NCBI RefSeq assembly: GCF_026309355.1
Contig: NZ_JAPJZK010000001.1
Location: 3,926,501-3,990,500 of the forward strand
DNA length: 64,000 nt
Source of the DNA: Spartinivicinus marinus
GTDB taxonomy: Bacteria > Pseudomonadota > Gammaproteobacteria > Pseudomonadales > Zooshikellaceae
Direction of reading: 5' to 3'
Position numbers and translations under genes: made by a program. Under the pieces are notes generated by a model. The model worked only from the letters and a program-made list of their open reading frames with translations. It was not told the DNA's origin and searched no databases. Position 1 is the stretch's first letter. Each line of letters starts with the position of its first letter. Shown here piece after piece: positions 55,197 to 63,891 of the stretch.

Positions 55197-56780
55197 CTAA
55201 TGATTAATATTATGTCTACTTTTTTTGGCTTCGCTCTCTAGTGCCATACCAATTTTGGCAAGCCTGATAAGCTTTGACCAAGAGGATGTAAATAAAGTGT
55301 CAATTAACTGTTGGAATAGTTGATATTTTTTTAAGGTATAAGGATACCAGTTAGGTTCGATTTTATTTGACTGCTTGTCAACTAAAATGGATTTACTTCT
55401 AGTAAATGCAAGCAAACCTTCCTTACCTTTTGCTCGACCGAAGCCACTCTGTTTAACACCTCCAAAGGGCAAAGCAGGGTTTCCCTCAGTTAACATAACG
55501 TTATTAATGGAAACTGCACCCACCTGAAGGGCACTAGCCATTCGTTTGGCTCTGCTAAGGTCTCGACTCCAGATACTTGCACTGAGGCCATAGGGTAATT
55601 GATTTAACTGCGTGACTAACTGTTTTTCATTAGAAAATGGCAATAAAGCAATAACAGGGCCAAAGGTTTCTTCTTTATATAGTTTCATCTCTGGTGAAAT
55701 ATTGGTAATTAGGGTAGGTGGAAAAAACCGCCCCTTTTCATTAAAGGTGTTTCCCCCTGTAATGATAGTTGCCCCTTTTTCAATAGCATCATCCAACTGT
55801 TGTTTGACAATATCTAGTTGAAAATCAGTTGTCATTGCGCCTATATCAGCATCTCCTTGATCCCCTGTGTTAATCACTAACTGTTGTATTTGGGTAGTTA
55901 GCTGTTTGCTAAACTGTTCGAAAATATCCTCATGAACACATAATAACTCTACTGATGTACAGGATTGTCCTGCATTAGTGAGCCCTCCCCATAATGCGCC
56001 TGCTACCGTACGCTGAATATCAACATCAGGGAAAACCACCATCGCATCTTTGCCTCCCAACTCCAAATCGACGGGGATGATATGCTGAGCTGCTTTTTTG
56101 AGAATCGCCTTTCCGGTACGAGTACTTCCTGTAAAAAAAATTTTATCTGGTTTTTCATCAATCAATCTTTCAGCAGTAACACCTGAGCCATAGATGACTT
56201 TTAGGTTTTGTTTTAGTAGAGGGGATACGGCACAAATTTCTTCGATCAGGCCGGTAAGCGGTGTATGCTCAGAAGGTTTAAAGATAATACTGTTTCCAGC
56301 AAGAAATGCTCCGGTAATAAAAGTCATTGCAATATGAAAAGGGTAATTCCAGGGAGCAATCACTAATACCGTTCCATAAGGTTCATGTTGAATATAAGAT
56401 TTCTTGCCAAGTAATGAAATGGGGGTCGAGACTTTATATGCTTTAAGAATTTTGTGAGCGTGGGCCTTATTCCAATGTAAATTATCTAATACTCCCAGTA
56501 CCTCTGAAACAAGGGCATCTGTTCTAGATTTACCTGTGTCTTTGACAATTCTATTGCAAATTAATTCTTTACTGGACTTTATGTGATCGATGATCTTATC
56601 AACTTCTGCTGCACGTTGACGAATTGAAAATTGCTGTAAATCCAATTGAGCTGCTCTCAGTGCGTGATAGATATCTTTGATTGGAGCCGCATCAGTTTCT
56701 TGAATTGTCAGTGGCTTTCTTAATTTAAAATAGTCATCCGTTGGGTGGCTCGGTTGCTGGGATGGAGATTTAGTAGACAT
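55197..56780 (-). CDS. Aldehyde dehydrogenase family protein (coniferyl-aldehyde type)
   Basis: 527 aa. NAD-binding VIAPWNYPFHIAM and FTGSTRTGKAIL, catalytic Glu in LELGGKD, catalytic Cys in NAGQSCTSVE. The overall form resembles class 3/coniferyl aldehyde dehydrogenases, which oxidise fatty or aromatic aldehydes to acids; the C-terminal tail is helical and may bind membranes. It lies 3 bp after the small subunit gene and downstream of the GMC oxidoreductase, so alcohol to aldehyde to acid is the likely pathway. Confidence 0.92.
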   Translation of the reverse strand: MSTKSPSQQPSHPTDDYFKLRKPLTIQETDAAPIKDIYHALRAAQLDLQQFSIRQRAAEVDKIIDHIKSSKELICNRIVKDTGKSRTDALVSEVLGVLDNLHWNKAHAHKILKAYKVSTPISLLGKKSYIQHEPYGTVLVIAPWNYPFHIAMTFITGAFLAGNSIIFKPSEHTPLTGLIEEICAVSPLLKQNLKVIYGSGVTAERLIDEKPDKIFFTGSTRTGKAILKKAAQHIIPVDLELGGKDAMVVFPDVDIQRTVAGALWGGLTNAGQSCTSVELLCVHEDIFEQFSKQLTTQIQQLVINTGDQGDADIGAMTTDFQLDIVKQQLDDAIEKGATIITGGNTFNEKGRFFPPTLITNISPEMKLYKEETFGPVIALLPFSNEKQLVTQLNQLPYGLSASIWSRDLSRAKRMASALQVGAVSINNVMLTEGNPALPFGGVKQSGFGRAKGKEGLLAFTRSKSILVDKQSNKIEPNWYPYTLKKYQLFQQLIDTLFTSSWSKLIRLAKIGMALESEAKKSRHNINH

Positions 56781-56783
56781 GAG

Positions 56784-57233
56784 CTAGCTTTCCTGATTAT
56801 TTTTTATAATAACGTTGCTTTGAGTGATTGGCTGACAACTGACATGGTAGTTGATTGCATCATAAACACGACTAGTGTTCTGGTATGGGTCTGTGAGGTT
56901 GCTGTAATACAAACTGAAAATAAGGCCTTTCACTCCCCAAAAGCCTAAACGACATTGCTGACCGATAAAGCCTGGGATATGGCTGAGAGTGTTTAATGAG
57001 CTGATAAAAAGAGGAATACAGCGAGAGGGTAGAAATGATAGACAAGTTAATAGATTTTTCAATTCCTTAATATTTTGCTTAGAGGTAAAGTCTAATACTT
57101 CGTCAATATGATGTAAGCAGCCTGTTTCACTAAAGGAAGGCAACTGTCCGTAACCTGGGGCAAGTATATCTCCCACTTGCTGTAATACATCAAGTTGACG
57201 AGTTGATAATTGATGGGAAATGACGGATTTCAT
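56784..57233 (-). CDS. Small protein between GMC oxidoreductase and aldehyde dehydrogenase
   Basis: 149 aa, mostly helical, no signal peptide. The start pattern (LSTRQLDVLQQVGDILAPGY) and length resemble gluconate 2-dehydrogenase subunit 3-type accessory proteins, but no Tat signal is present. It is 83 bp downstream of the GMC gene and 3 bp upstream of the ALDH gene. A small subunit or chaperone of the GMC enzyme is inferred. Confidence 0.65.
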   Translation of the reverse strand: MKSVISHQLSTRQLDVLQQVGDILAPGYGQLPSFSETGCLHHIDEVLDFTSKQNIKELKNLLTCLSFLPSRCIPLFISSLNTLSHIPGFIGQQCRLGFWGVKGLIFSLYYSNLTDPYQNTSRVYDAINYHVSCQPITQSNVIIKNNQES

Positions 57234-57316
57234 AGTATTGTTTTTATAGGAAAATGATTATAGATATATTAAAAAATTTTTTATATGTAATGTAGATAGA
57301 ACTTTGTAGATAGAAC

Positions 57317-58765
57317 TTATAGTGCTTCTTCTAACCAAGTTGGCTGTTTAGAGTGAGTAGTAACAGGTTGATAGCCAGCTAAGTCTAAAATAACCTGACT
57401 TGCCTTATGTGCTAAGGCCATTACTGATAACGAAGGGTTAATGCCTGGTGCACAAGGAAAAATGGAGCTATCGACCACATGAATATTGTCGTAACCAAAT
57501 AATTGAAAGTTTTCGTTAATGACTGCCTGGTTGGGATCGATACCAATTGTACAGCCACCCATTAAATGTAATCCAATGGGCATGTGTGGCTTATAGATGA
57601 CATTAGGACGAAGACTAGAGAAAATATTATAGATTTGCTCTATACCTGCATTGACCTTCTGCTGGTCAAGGTCAGATAAAACCTTATGGATTCTGAGCTG
57701 GCCTTTTCTAGTGAGCTTGATTTGGCCAGCGTTTTCATCTTGGATAGCCACTTCAATACAAGCAAGGTGACGATAGCGCTGCATAAACTGGTGATGAGAA
57801 ATTCCATAACCAGATTTCATCATAGCGGTGGCAATAGGGCCACCAAATACATTTTCTAGTTTAAAACCTTGTTGGCGAAACCTAGGGTCTGCTGATTTTA
57901 ATGCTTGAAATGCACCTTTATGGGCATCGACAGGCTCGGGCATATCTGCAAATACCATGTGCTGTGGATGACAGAAAAAGCCTTTTCCTAGAGCAGGCAA
58001 AGATTGACCAAAACCAGATTTTAATAACAACTCAGTGCTGCCTATAGCTCCAGCAGCTACGATAACACGTTTAGCCCTTACCTGAAGGGGATGATTATTT
58101 TTAGTTCCATAAACAACAACTTGTGGTTTACCATAGATAATTTGCTGAACCTGAGCCTGGTCAATTAAATGAACGTTTTGTTGCAATGCTTTAGGTAAAA
58201 AAGTGACAGTCATGCTTTGCTTAGACTGGCGATTACAACCGCCTAAACAGACAATGCAGTCATTGGCTTTATGATTATGACACTGGTTTTGTCCTCGCCG
58301 TAGTGGTGCATACTTTAATTGGTTACTCTCAAAGCCTTTCGCATAGAGGTGAGCATTTCCATTCCAGTATTGTTTAGGAATTACTTCAAGTCTAAGATGT
58401 TGTTCGATTTGACAGTAATGCTGATTTAATTCTTGAGAGTTAAACCAACTGATGCCTGAATGCTGTTTAAAATTATCGATAGCTATTTGATCGAATCGAT
58501 CAAGTAAGCATTGATTTACAACGGTGCCTCCACCAACTACTTTACCTCTTAAAAAGAGTAGGTTTGCCTGATGATTTAACTCCATACCACCTTGCCAGAA
58601 TAGTCGACTGTTAGCGTGTAGTTCATTAGTAGGGTACTGACCTGCAGGGATATTTTTACCTGCTTCGAGTAAGCAGACACTTGCACCAGACTGGCTTAAA
58701 AAATAACTTAAGACACTACCCGCAGCACCAGTGCCAATAATGGCAAAGTCATATAGTTGATTCAT
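57317..58765 (-). CDS. GMC family FAD oxidoreductase
   Basis: 482 aa. The FAD loop is IIGTGAAGSVLSYFL near residue 9, followed by LLEAG. The GMC C-terminal part has HLMGGCTIGIDP and a terminal NPSLSVMALAHKAS with the usual active-site region. A Cys/His cluster CHNHKANDCIVCLGGC near residues 160-175 is typical of a Cys-rich GMC subgroup that includes long-chain alcohol oxidases. With the next two genes it likely oxidises an alcohol or sterol-like substrate. Confidence 0.88.
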   Translation of the reverse strand: MNQLYDFAIIGTGAAGSVLSYFLSQSGASVCLLEAGKNIPAGQYPTNELHANSRLFWQGGMELNHQANLLFLRGKVVGGGTVVNQCLLDRFDQIAIDNFKQHSGISWFNSQELNQHYCQIEQHLRLEVIPKQYWNGNAHLYAKGFESNQLKYAPLRRGQNQCHNHKANDCIVCLGGCNRQSKQSMTVTFLPKALQQNVHLIDQAQVQQIIYGKPQVVVYGTKNNHPLQVRAKRVIVAAGAIGSTELLLKSGFGQSLPALGKGFFCHPQHMVFADMPEPVDAHKGAFQALKSADPRFRQQGFKLENVFGGPIATAMMKSGYGISHHQFMQRYRHLACIEVAIQDENAGQIKLTRKGQLRIHKVLSDLDQQKVNAGIEQIYNIFSSLRPNVIYKPHMPIGLHLMGGCTIGIDPNQAVINENFQLFGYDNIHVVDSSIFPCAPGINPSLSVMALAHKASQVILDLAGYQPVTTHSKQPTWLEEAL

Positions 58766-59237
58766 GATAATATTGTTCTTATTTTTTTATCAGTTATAAA
58801 ATTGTAAATTTGGCACTTTAGTTCAGTCAAAAAAATAAAGCTATCTTTAAATTTAGTCTGAATGGAATATCTTTTATGACAGTTTTATATAGTCTATTTA
58901 TTCGTGATTGATTTTGAGGTGCTTGTAGCTTCATTTTCTAATCAATGGCCTCTCCCACAATTTTGGCTATCGTTTTAACCTTTCTTAAGTGGATATACAA
59001 CTAAAACCACCTAACTAACCAGCTTCAACTGTCTTATCGGGTATAAGTGCTACTGAATTATTATTATTTTTATAAGGAGCTTGTTTGCATATTTTACATA
59101 GGGTGTAAAGTTTGTGCTGATAGTAAACGTAATACGTTGAAATAATTTAACTTTTTAGGGTTGGTACCTTACATGCAATAGAGGATGCACGTAGGCGGCT
59201 TGAAAAGCTATCGTTAATATCCTTGAGGGAAATCCTG
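58766..59237. other. Intergenic, divergent promoter region
   Basis: About 470 bp between the GMC gene and the PEP-CTERM gene. ATTCGTGATTGATTTTGAGG near 58900 resembles an end of the MITE-like family, but the partner end is not clear, so a decayed copy is only possible. No gene seen. Confidence 0.3.
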
Positions 59238-60119
59238 ATGAAGTTAAAATCCTTAGTTACAGCGACCTTATTAGCAGGCGGCATGGTTACATCACTCAGT
59301 ACATCTGCTGCATTATTAACGTTTGATTTAATTGATGGTGGTGAATTTATAAATGCAGTGAATACCAATGGCGACCCTATTCCTGCAACTAATAGTACTA
59401 ATGCAACTCAGACTATCAGTCGCATCTCATGGGGGGGGTCGAATGGTGACTCGAGTAGTTTAGAGTTAACTACTGAGAACCATGTGGAACTTAACTCAGC
59501 AGGTACTTCTGCTCTGTTATCAACCATTAAACATGTAAACAATCCAATCCCTGCACCAACCTTAGATTCTGGGCAAATTTATGGTGTTTTGGAAATGGAT
59601 AGCATGGGTACTTTAAGCACAGCCCATTATAAATTACCAGGTAGTCCAACCTTGGCTGATGTGGCCAATGCGGTATTTACTGAGGCTGGTACGTCATTAC
59701 CAGGAGGCGCTGATATCGATAATACCATTGCTAGTTTATTTAACTTCACTTTTATGGAAACACTAAACTTTCCAGGTGGTGATTGTGACTTTGGGTTGAA
59801 TGGTGACTTGACTCCTCCTTGTGATGATAAATTTATGTCAACACTATTTGGTGGTATTCCAATTCCCATTCAAATTAAGTTACTCATCAATTCAGAAGCT
59901 TACATGCTAACCATTTTCAATACTATTAATGATCCTACCGGTGACATTAATAATGCAATCCTGAGTGTGAATGGTATGGCTGAGTTTATCACTGATGAAG
60001 AAAATATGACTAGTTTGTATACCTTCGCTCAACTAATGTATGTACCTGAGCCTGCCACTTTAGGTATTTTAGGATTAGGCTTGTTAGGTATGGCATCAAG
60101 GAGAAAAATGCTAAGCTAA
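59238..60119 (+). CDS. PEP-CTERM sorting domain protein
   Basis: 293 aa from ATG 59238 (GAGGG about 9 nt upstream). A signal peptide (LKSLVTATLLAGGMVTSLS) and a C-terminal VPEPATLGILGLGLLG followed by a basic tail (ASRRKMLS) are the signature of proteins sorted by exosortase. The middle is acidic, low in charge and N/T/S-rich, with no known domain. No exosortase gene lies in this window. It is probably an extracellular-matrix or surface protein. Confidence 0.9.
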   Translation: MKLKSLVTATLLAGGMVTSLSTSAALLTFDLIDGGEFINAVNTNGDPIPATNSTNATQTISRISWGGSNGDSSSLELTTENHVELNSAGTSALLSTIKHVNNPIPAPTLDSGQIYGVLEMDSMGTLSTAHYKLPGSPTLADVANAVFTEAGTSLPGGADIDNTIASLFNFTFMETLNFPGGDCDFGLNGDLTPPCDDKFMSTLFGGIPIPIQIKLLINSEAYMLTIFNTINDPTGDINNAILSVNGMAEFITDEENMTSLYTFAQLMYVPEPATLGILGLGLLGMASRRKMLS

Positions 60120-60140
60120 AGTTGAAAGGTAATTTATCAA

Positions 60141-60169
60141 AAGCGCAGTGTGAACTGCGCTTTTTTTAT
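60141..60169 (+). terminator. Rho-independent terminator of the PEP-CTERM gene
   Basis: AAGCGCAGT / ACTGCGCTT (9 bp, 4-nt loop) followed by seven T, 22 bp after the stop. Confidence 0.9.
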
Positions 60170-60424
60170 GTTTTTATTCTAATCATTGCGTAGCTGTACT
60201 TATTATTGGTTGAATCCCCTTATTTTAGAGTGCGCTTTTTGTTTTATTTAAATGTGGGTCACATATAATAACTATACAAATAATGCAGTTTTTATTTTGA
60301 TGATTCGGTTGTTAGCCAGTACGCTTCTATTTTTTATACTCTTCTCAATACTAAACGGTTTGTTTCCCCATACCTGATAGCCTGTGAATAAAACAGCCTG
60401 TATAGATAGTTGCCTATAGAAAAA

Positions 60425-60554
60425 CTATAGCCAAAGTGAATGGTTTTTAGGGGGGCCGTCAAGTGATGAAGCCCCATGAGTTTATATTTTTATAAATGAT
60501 TAGGGTGAAGAGCGATGATAACAAGCTCTAAAAATCATTCAAGAAGGATATATA
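60425..60554 (-). repeat. MITE-like repeat, copy 5
   Basis: Read on the minus strand it starts TATATATCCTTCTTGAATGA, has ATGGGGCTTCATCACTTGAC inside and ends ACTTTGGCTATAG. It aligns along most of its length with the copy at 35950 in the opposite orientation. It lies about 30 bp before the small secreted-protein gene at 60582. Between it and the terminator at 60169 no gene was seen. Confidence 0.7.
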
Positions 60555-60581
60555 CACCGCTTGCTGATGGGAGAGTGACTG

Positions 60582-60920
60582 GTGACTAAACAAAACAAGT
60601 GCAGACTGCCTTGGCTTAGTGGACTATCACTAGTCAGCGGCATTGGTTTGGCAGTATTTGCTGCGAATGTAAAAGCTGATATGGTGCCAGCCAAACCCCA
60701 GTTAAGAGAATGGTATTTTCCCACACAATTACCACAGAACCCTGAGGGCAATAAAGTAAAAGTTGGCTGGGATATCTGGTATGGCAATAAAGGTGACCAC
60801 TGGAAGGTTAAAGTAAATGATCAAATAATCCATAATGTTAAATTATCCTCATTTGATTCAGCTAATAAACATCAACATGATGAAGCAGAGGTGTTACTCG
60901 CAACGGCAGGCGAATACTGA
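60582..60920 (+). CDS. Secreted fragment resembling a chitinase N-terminal domain, probably truncated
   Basis: 112 aa from GTG with GGGAG upstream and a full signal peptide ending NVKA. The mature part has an Ig/FnIII-like strand pattern (VKVGWDIWYGNKGDHWKVKV) like the chitinase A N-terminal domain; the likeness is weak. The frame stops at GEY. Dropping one T at 60917 would continue GEYDVV, the next expected strand, before another stop. So it may be the remnant of a larger enzyme, or a short protein still made. Confidence 0.4.
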   Translation: MTKQNKCRLPWLSGLSLVSGIGLAVFAANVKADMVPAKPQLREWYFPTQLPQNPEGNKVKVGWDIWYGNKGDHWKVKVNDQIIHNVKLSSFDSANKHQHDEAEVLLATAGEY

Positions 60921-61367
60921 TGTGGTCGCACCCAGTTAGTCCAACTAAAATTGCTGAAACTGGCGTAAGTATTAATAATCATGATGCTTCTCATTATGGT
61001 AATAATCCAAATGGTACTTTAGCGAAAAATTTCATCAAACTTAAACGTTGATTTATGGGGCGTTTGTTGTATTTGGTTAATGCGCTTAAAAATAGGCCTG
61101 AAGGTAGTAGCACTATGCTTGATAATACCTTAATTATGGTATGTTCAGAGCTTGGTGATGGAGCACGCCATGATCACAACAATATGCCATTTTTTGTTAA
61201 TCGGTGGAGCTGGTGGTGACTTAACTACAGGAAGATATTTAAAATACAAAGAAGAAGCTCATACTAAACTCTTGGTTTCAATTGCTAATACAATGGGCGT
61301 TAAGCTAGATAAGTTTGGTTATGACGGTCATGGTAAGGGAGGTTTGCCTAATTTGTTTAAAAGCTAG
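60920..61367 (+). pseudogene. Remnant of a DUF1552 family secreted protein
   Basis: Reading from 60920 gives KIAETGVSINNHDASHYGNN, the HDxSHxG pattern of DUF1552 proteins. An in-frame TGA at 61049 replaces an expected Trp, and the frame continues FMGRLLYLVNALKNRPEG and LDNTLIMVCSELGDG. Near 61181 a run of six T shifts the frame; with five T it would continue to GGAGGDLTTGRYLKYKEEAH and GGLPNLFKS-stop. The N-terminal two thirds are missing. Two independent lesions plus truncation mean the gene is dead, unless the T-run is a sequencing error. Confidence 0.8.
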
Positions 61368-61508
61368 TTATGTTCATGATTGGCAAAGGAGCTGTTTGAT
61401 GGGGGCTTATATTTTGCTGTTTTGCTTGGAAAGGTAATTAGGCTTATACATCGCAAGCCGTCTTATGCAAGACCCATCAAATTGTACAGGCACCATGAAC
61501 ATTTTATA

Positions 61509-62558
61509 TTAAAAAAACTGCCAAAAAGATATAGATAACGAGCCATAGCTATGAGAATGAGGTTGTTTTTTAAATTCCCTAGTACGAAAGACTCTGGCAA
61601 AAGAAATTTTGACATTTTCTACTGTTACACTAAGACCTACAGAGGCATCTGCAACCCATAATTCTTTATCAACAGAATGGCTGTCTCTGAAAGTGTTCCC
61701 ATCGAGAAAAATATCTCTAATTACAAAACGAGAATCAACAGAAGCAAACATATGAATACCAAACCCATTGTTTAGTACCCACCCCTTACCTGGAGCGCTA
61801 TTATCACCTCCAGGGCGTACTGATGAAGTACCAAAGTCATCAGGGATCTTCCAACCTCCTCGTACTGAAAACCCGGTATTTAAATAGGTTGCAACATTGC
61901 CCACAGCGCCACCTGCGTGTAATATGACATCATAACCAATGCCATAATTAGCGGTTTGTGAAATAAACTTATGCTTATGTTCATAAAGCGCGATCAGTCC
62001 AGGTTCATTTTTCAGCTGATTATCCCAACCATTAGACTTTTCAAGCCCTCTTAAGTCATGAATAAAGTCCTGAGTTTCATGAGCTAAAGCAAGGGGGCCA
62101 ACTACTCCCAGATTTAACTCAATTGTGTCAAGTTGGTGCTCTGAACGAGCATGATAAGCAGTACCAAAATAAAGCCAGCCAGCGTAAGGTCGTTGATCTT
62201 CAATCAGTGTCTTACTATCAATATCTTCGGGAGTGTACATGACTTGAGCAAAAGATATGACAATATTATGATTGACTTTTATTTTTGGATGAAAAAAAGT
62301 CAGCTGTTGGTTAATATGAGTAAACCAGTCAGGAAGCTGATCATCTTCCTCGAAACTTTGTAAATTGGGTGAAACTAGAGAAAACTTGATACCATTGGTA
62401 TAGTTTTGATCGGTTTCAGTAAACAAGTCGTTTTCAAAGTAGATATTACCTGTCCAGAGTTTTTTCTGTTGAGCTGCACCTATTGCTGCTGAAGACAATA
62501 AGATAGAAATTATGAATATATCTATTATTTTATTGTTATACCAAAAATTCATTTTCAA
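61509..62558 (-). CDS. lpxR: Lipid A 3'-O-deacylase LpxR family protein
   Basis: 349-aa outer-membrane beta-barrel with a signal peptide (IIDIFIISILLSSAAIGAA). The family core is seen: YFENDLFTETDQNYTNG with the active-site Asn/Asp, EDQRPYAGWLYFG, and the catalytic His in LALAHETQDFIH. It ends in an aromatic residue (FWQFF), as outer-membrane barrels do. It would remove a 3' acyloxyacyl chain from lipid A and so alter surface recognition. Its promoter region is shared with terD-like gene at 62659. Confidence 0.9.
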   Translation of the reverse strand: MKMNFWYNNKIIDIFIISILLSSAAIGAAQQKKLWTGNIYFENDLFTETDQNYTNGIKFSLVSPNLQSFEEDDQLPDWFTHINQQLTFFHPKIKVNHNIVISFAQVMYTPEDIDSKTLIEDQRPYAGWLYFGTAYHARSEHQLDTIELNLGVVGPLALAHETQDFIHDLRGLEKSNGWDNQLKNEPGLIALYEHKHKFISQTANYGIGYDVILHAGGAVGNVATYLNTGFSVRGGWKIPDDFGTSSVRPGGDNSAPGKGWVLNNGFGIHMFASVDSRFVIRDIFLDGNTFRDSHSVDKELWVADASVGLSVTVENVKISFARVFRTREFKKQPHSHSYGSLSISFWQFF

Positions 62559-62658
62559 TGTTTACGCTGCTGATATAAGTCAATTATAGTAAGAATATCA
62601 AAAATAGTTAAAATAGATGTTATTTAAAACTTAAGGGTATAAATAGAAGGAGTTGTAT

Positions 62659-63864
62659 ATGACTCAGACGCTGCAACCAGGTGGTAATATTCTACTTGAG
62701 GCATTTTCAGGAACGGTGATAGTAAGTCATAAAATTGATCAAAAATTAGACATTAATTTAACAGCATTCATCCTGAGCGGTTCTGGAAAAGTATTGAATG
62801 ATAGTGGGGTTGTATTTTTTAATCAGCCTTCTGACCCTGCGAGTGTGGCGGTTTTTTCACCGCCTAAAGATGTAGGAGAGCAAAGAAAGCATCAGATTGA
62901 TTTTGATTTATCCAAAGCGCCTACAAACATTGCTAAGGTGTCAATTACGTTAACTGAAGACCATCATAATGGATTTGCGTTAGCTAGTAACTTAAAAGCT
63001 GAAGTGCATGCCGGTGGTCAGGTAGTGGAATTAGTTCCTGCCAGCTTTAGTTCAGAAAATGGCATTATTGTATTGGAGCTATATGTTAGAAATAACCAGG
63101 CAAAAGCAAGGGCAATCTGGCAAGGGTTTGCATCAGGATTAGCTGGGTTATGCGAGCATTATGGCGTTGAAGTTCAAGACAGCCCTAGTGAGCCAGCAAA
63201 GATAGAAACAAAAGCGGCCCAACAACCAGCAAATTCTTCCAGTTCGCTAGCTATTAACCTTGAAAAAGCAAGTGGCAAAATAGACTTGGTTAAGGGACAA
63301 AAACCAATTGTAATAGAAAAAACAGCAGAAATTACGGCTTCTATATCATGGCGTAGTGGTACAGATTATGATGTTTATGCGTTAGTTTATACTACAGAGG
63401 GTAAACAGATTGATGTTGCAATGTTTGGAGCAGATGGCATTCCACCCCTACAAAATTACCAAAATGGTGCTATTGAACATTTGGGGGATGTTGGTAGGGG
63501 GAAAAGTAAAGTAAAGACAGAAACCATTAAAATTAGGCTAACAGAAAATATACTGGCTGTTGTCCCCGTTGCCTATTCAGCCCAATCAAATGGTACTGGT
63601 TCATTTCGTCGCTACAAGGTATCAATGTTAATTGATAATCATAGTGGTACAACGGTAAATATTGATGCTAATAATGCCAATAAGGATAACAGGGTATACA
63701 CTTGTGTTCCTGGTATAATAATGAACACTGTAGATGGTATAGTAATAAAGCCTGTTGAATATTACAGCTCTCCTGGTTCAGAGCGTCGCCCGAAACTTAG
63801 GATGGGGGAAGATGGCTTCGTTGATGTTGATATGGATGCTGGTCCAGTCAATGACTTTAAATAA
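62659..63864 (+). CDS. TerD/TerA-like protein with two stress domains
   Basis: 401 aa from ATG 62659 (AAGGAG 6 nt upstream). Residues 1-185 form a TerD-type domain (DINLTAFILSGSGKVLNDSG, VFFNQPSDPASVA), and residues about 200-401 form a second domain like the TerA/TerF C-terminal part (SWRSGTDYDVYALVYTTEG). The Ca2+-binding Asp pair of classical TerD is partly lost in the first domain. TerD proteins act in tellurite and general stress resistance at the membrane. No other ter gene is seen up to the window end. Confidence 0.85.
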   Translation: MTQTLQPGGNILLEAFSGTVIVSHKIDQKLDINLTAFILSGSGKVLNDSGVVFFNQPSDPASVAVFSPPKDVGEQRKHQIDFDLSKAPTNIAKVSITLTEDHHNGFALASNLKAEVHAGGQVVELVPASFSSENGIIVLELYVRNNQAKARAIWQGFASGLAGLCEHYGVEVQDSPSEPAKIETKAAQQPANSSSSLAINLEKASGKIDLVKGQKPIVIEKTAEITASISWRSGTDYDVYALVYTTEGKQIDVAMFGADGIPPLQNYQNGAIEHLGDVGRGKSKVKTETIKIRLTENILAVVPVAYSAQSNGTGSFRRYKVSMLIDNHSGTTVNIDANNANKDNRVYTCVPGIIMNTVDGIVIKPVEYYSSPGSERRPKLRMGEDGFVDVDMDAGPVNDFK

Positions 63865-63891
63865 TAAATCATTATTCTTATGAACTATTAG

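Noticed and set aside
58885-59047. Sixth copy of the MITE-like repeat
   Set aside because: Only one end-like segment matches, with several mismatches, and no second end could be placed.
61152-61367. 71-aa frame as an independent gene
   Set aside because: It is the frame-shifted C-terminus of the DUF1552 remnant and has no start of its own.
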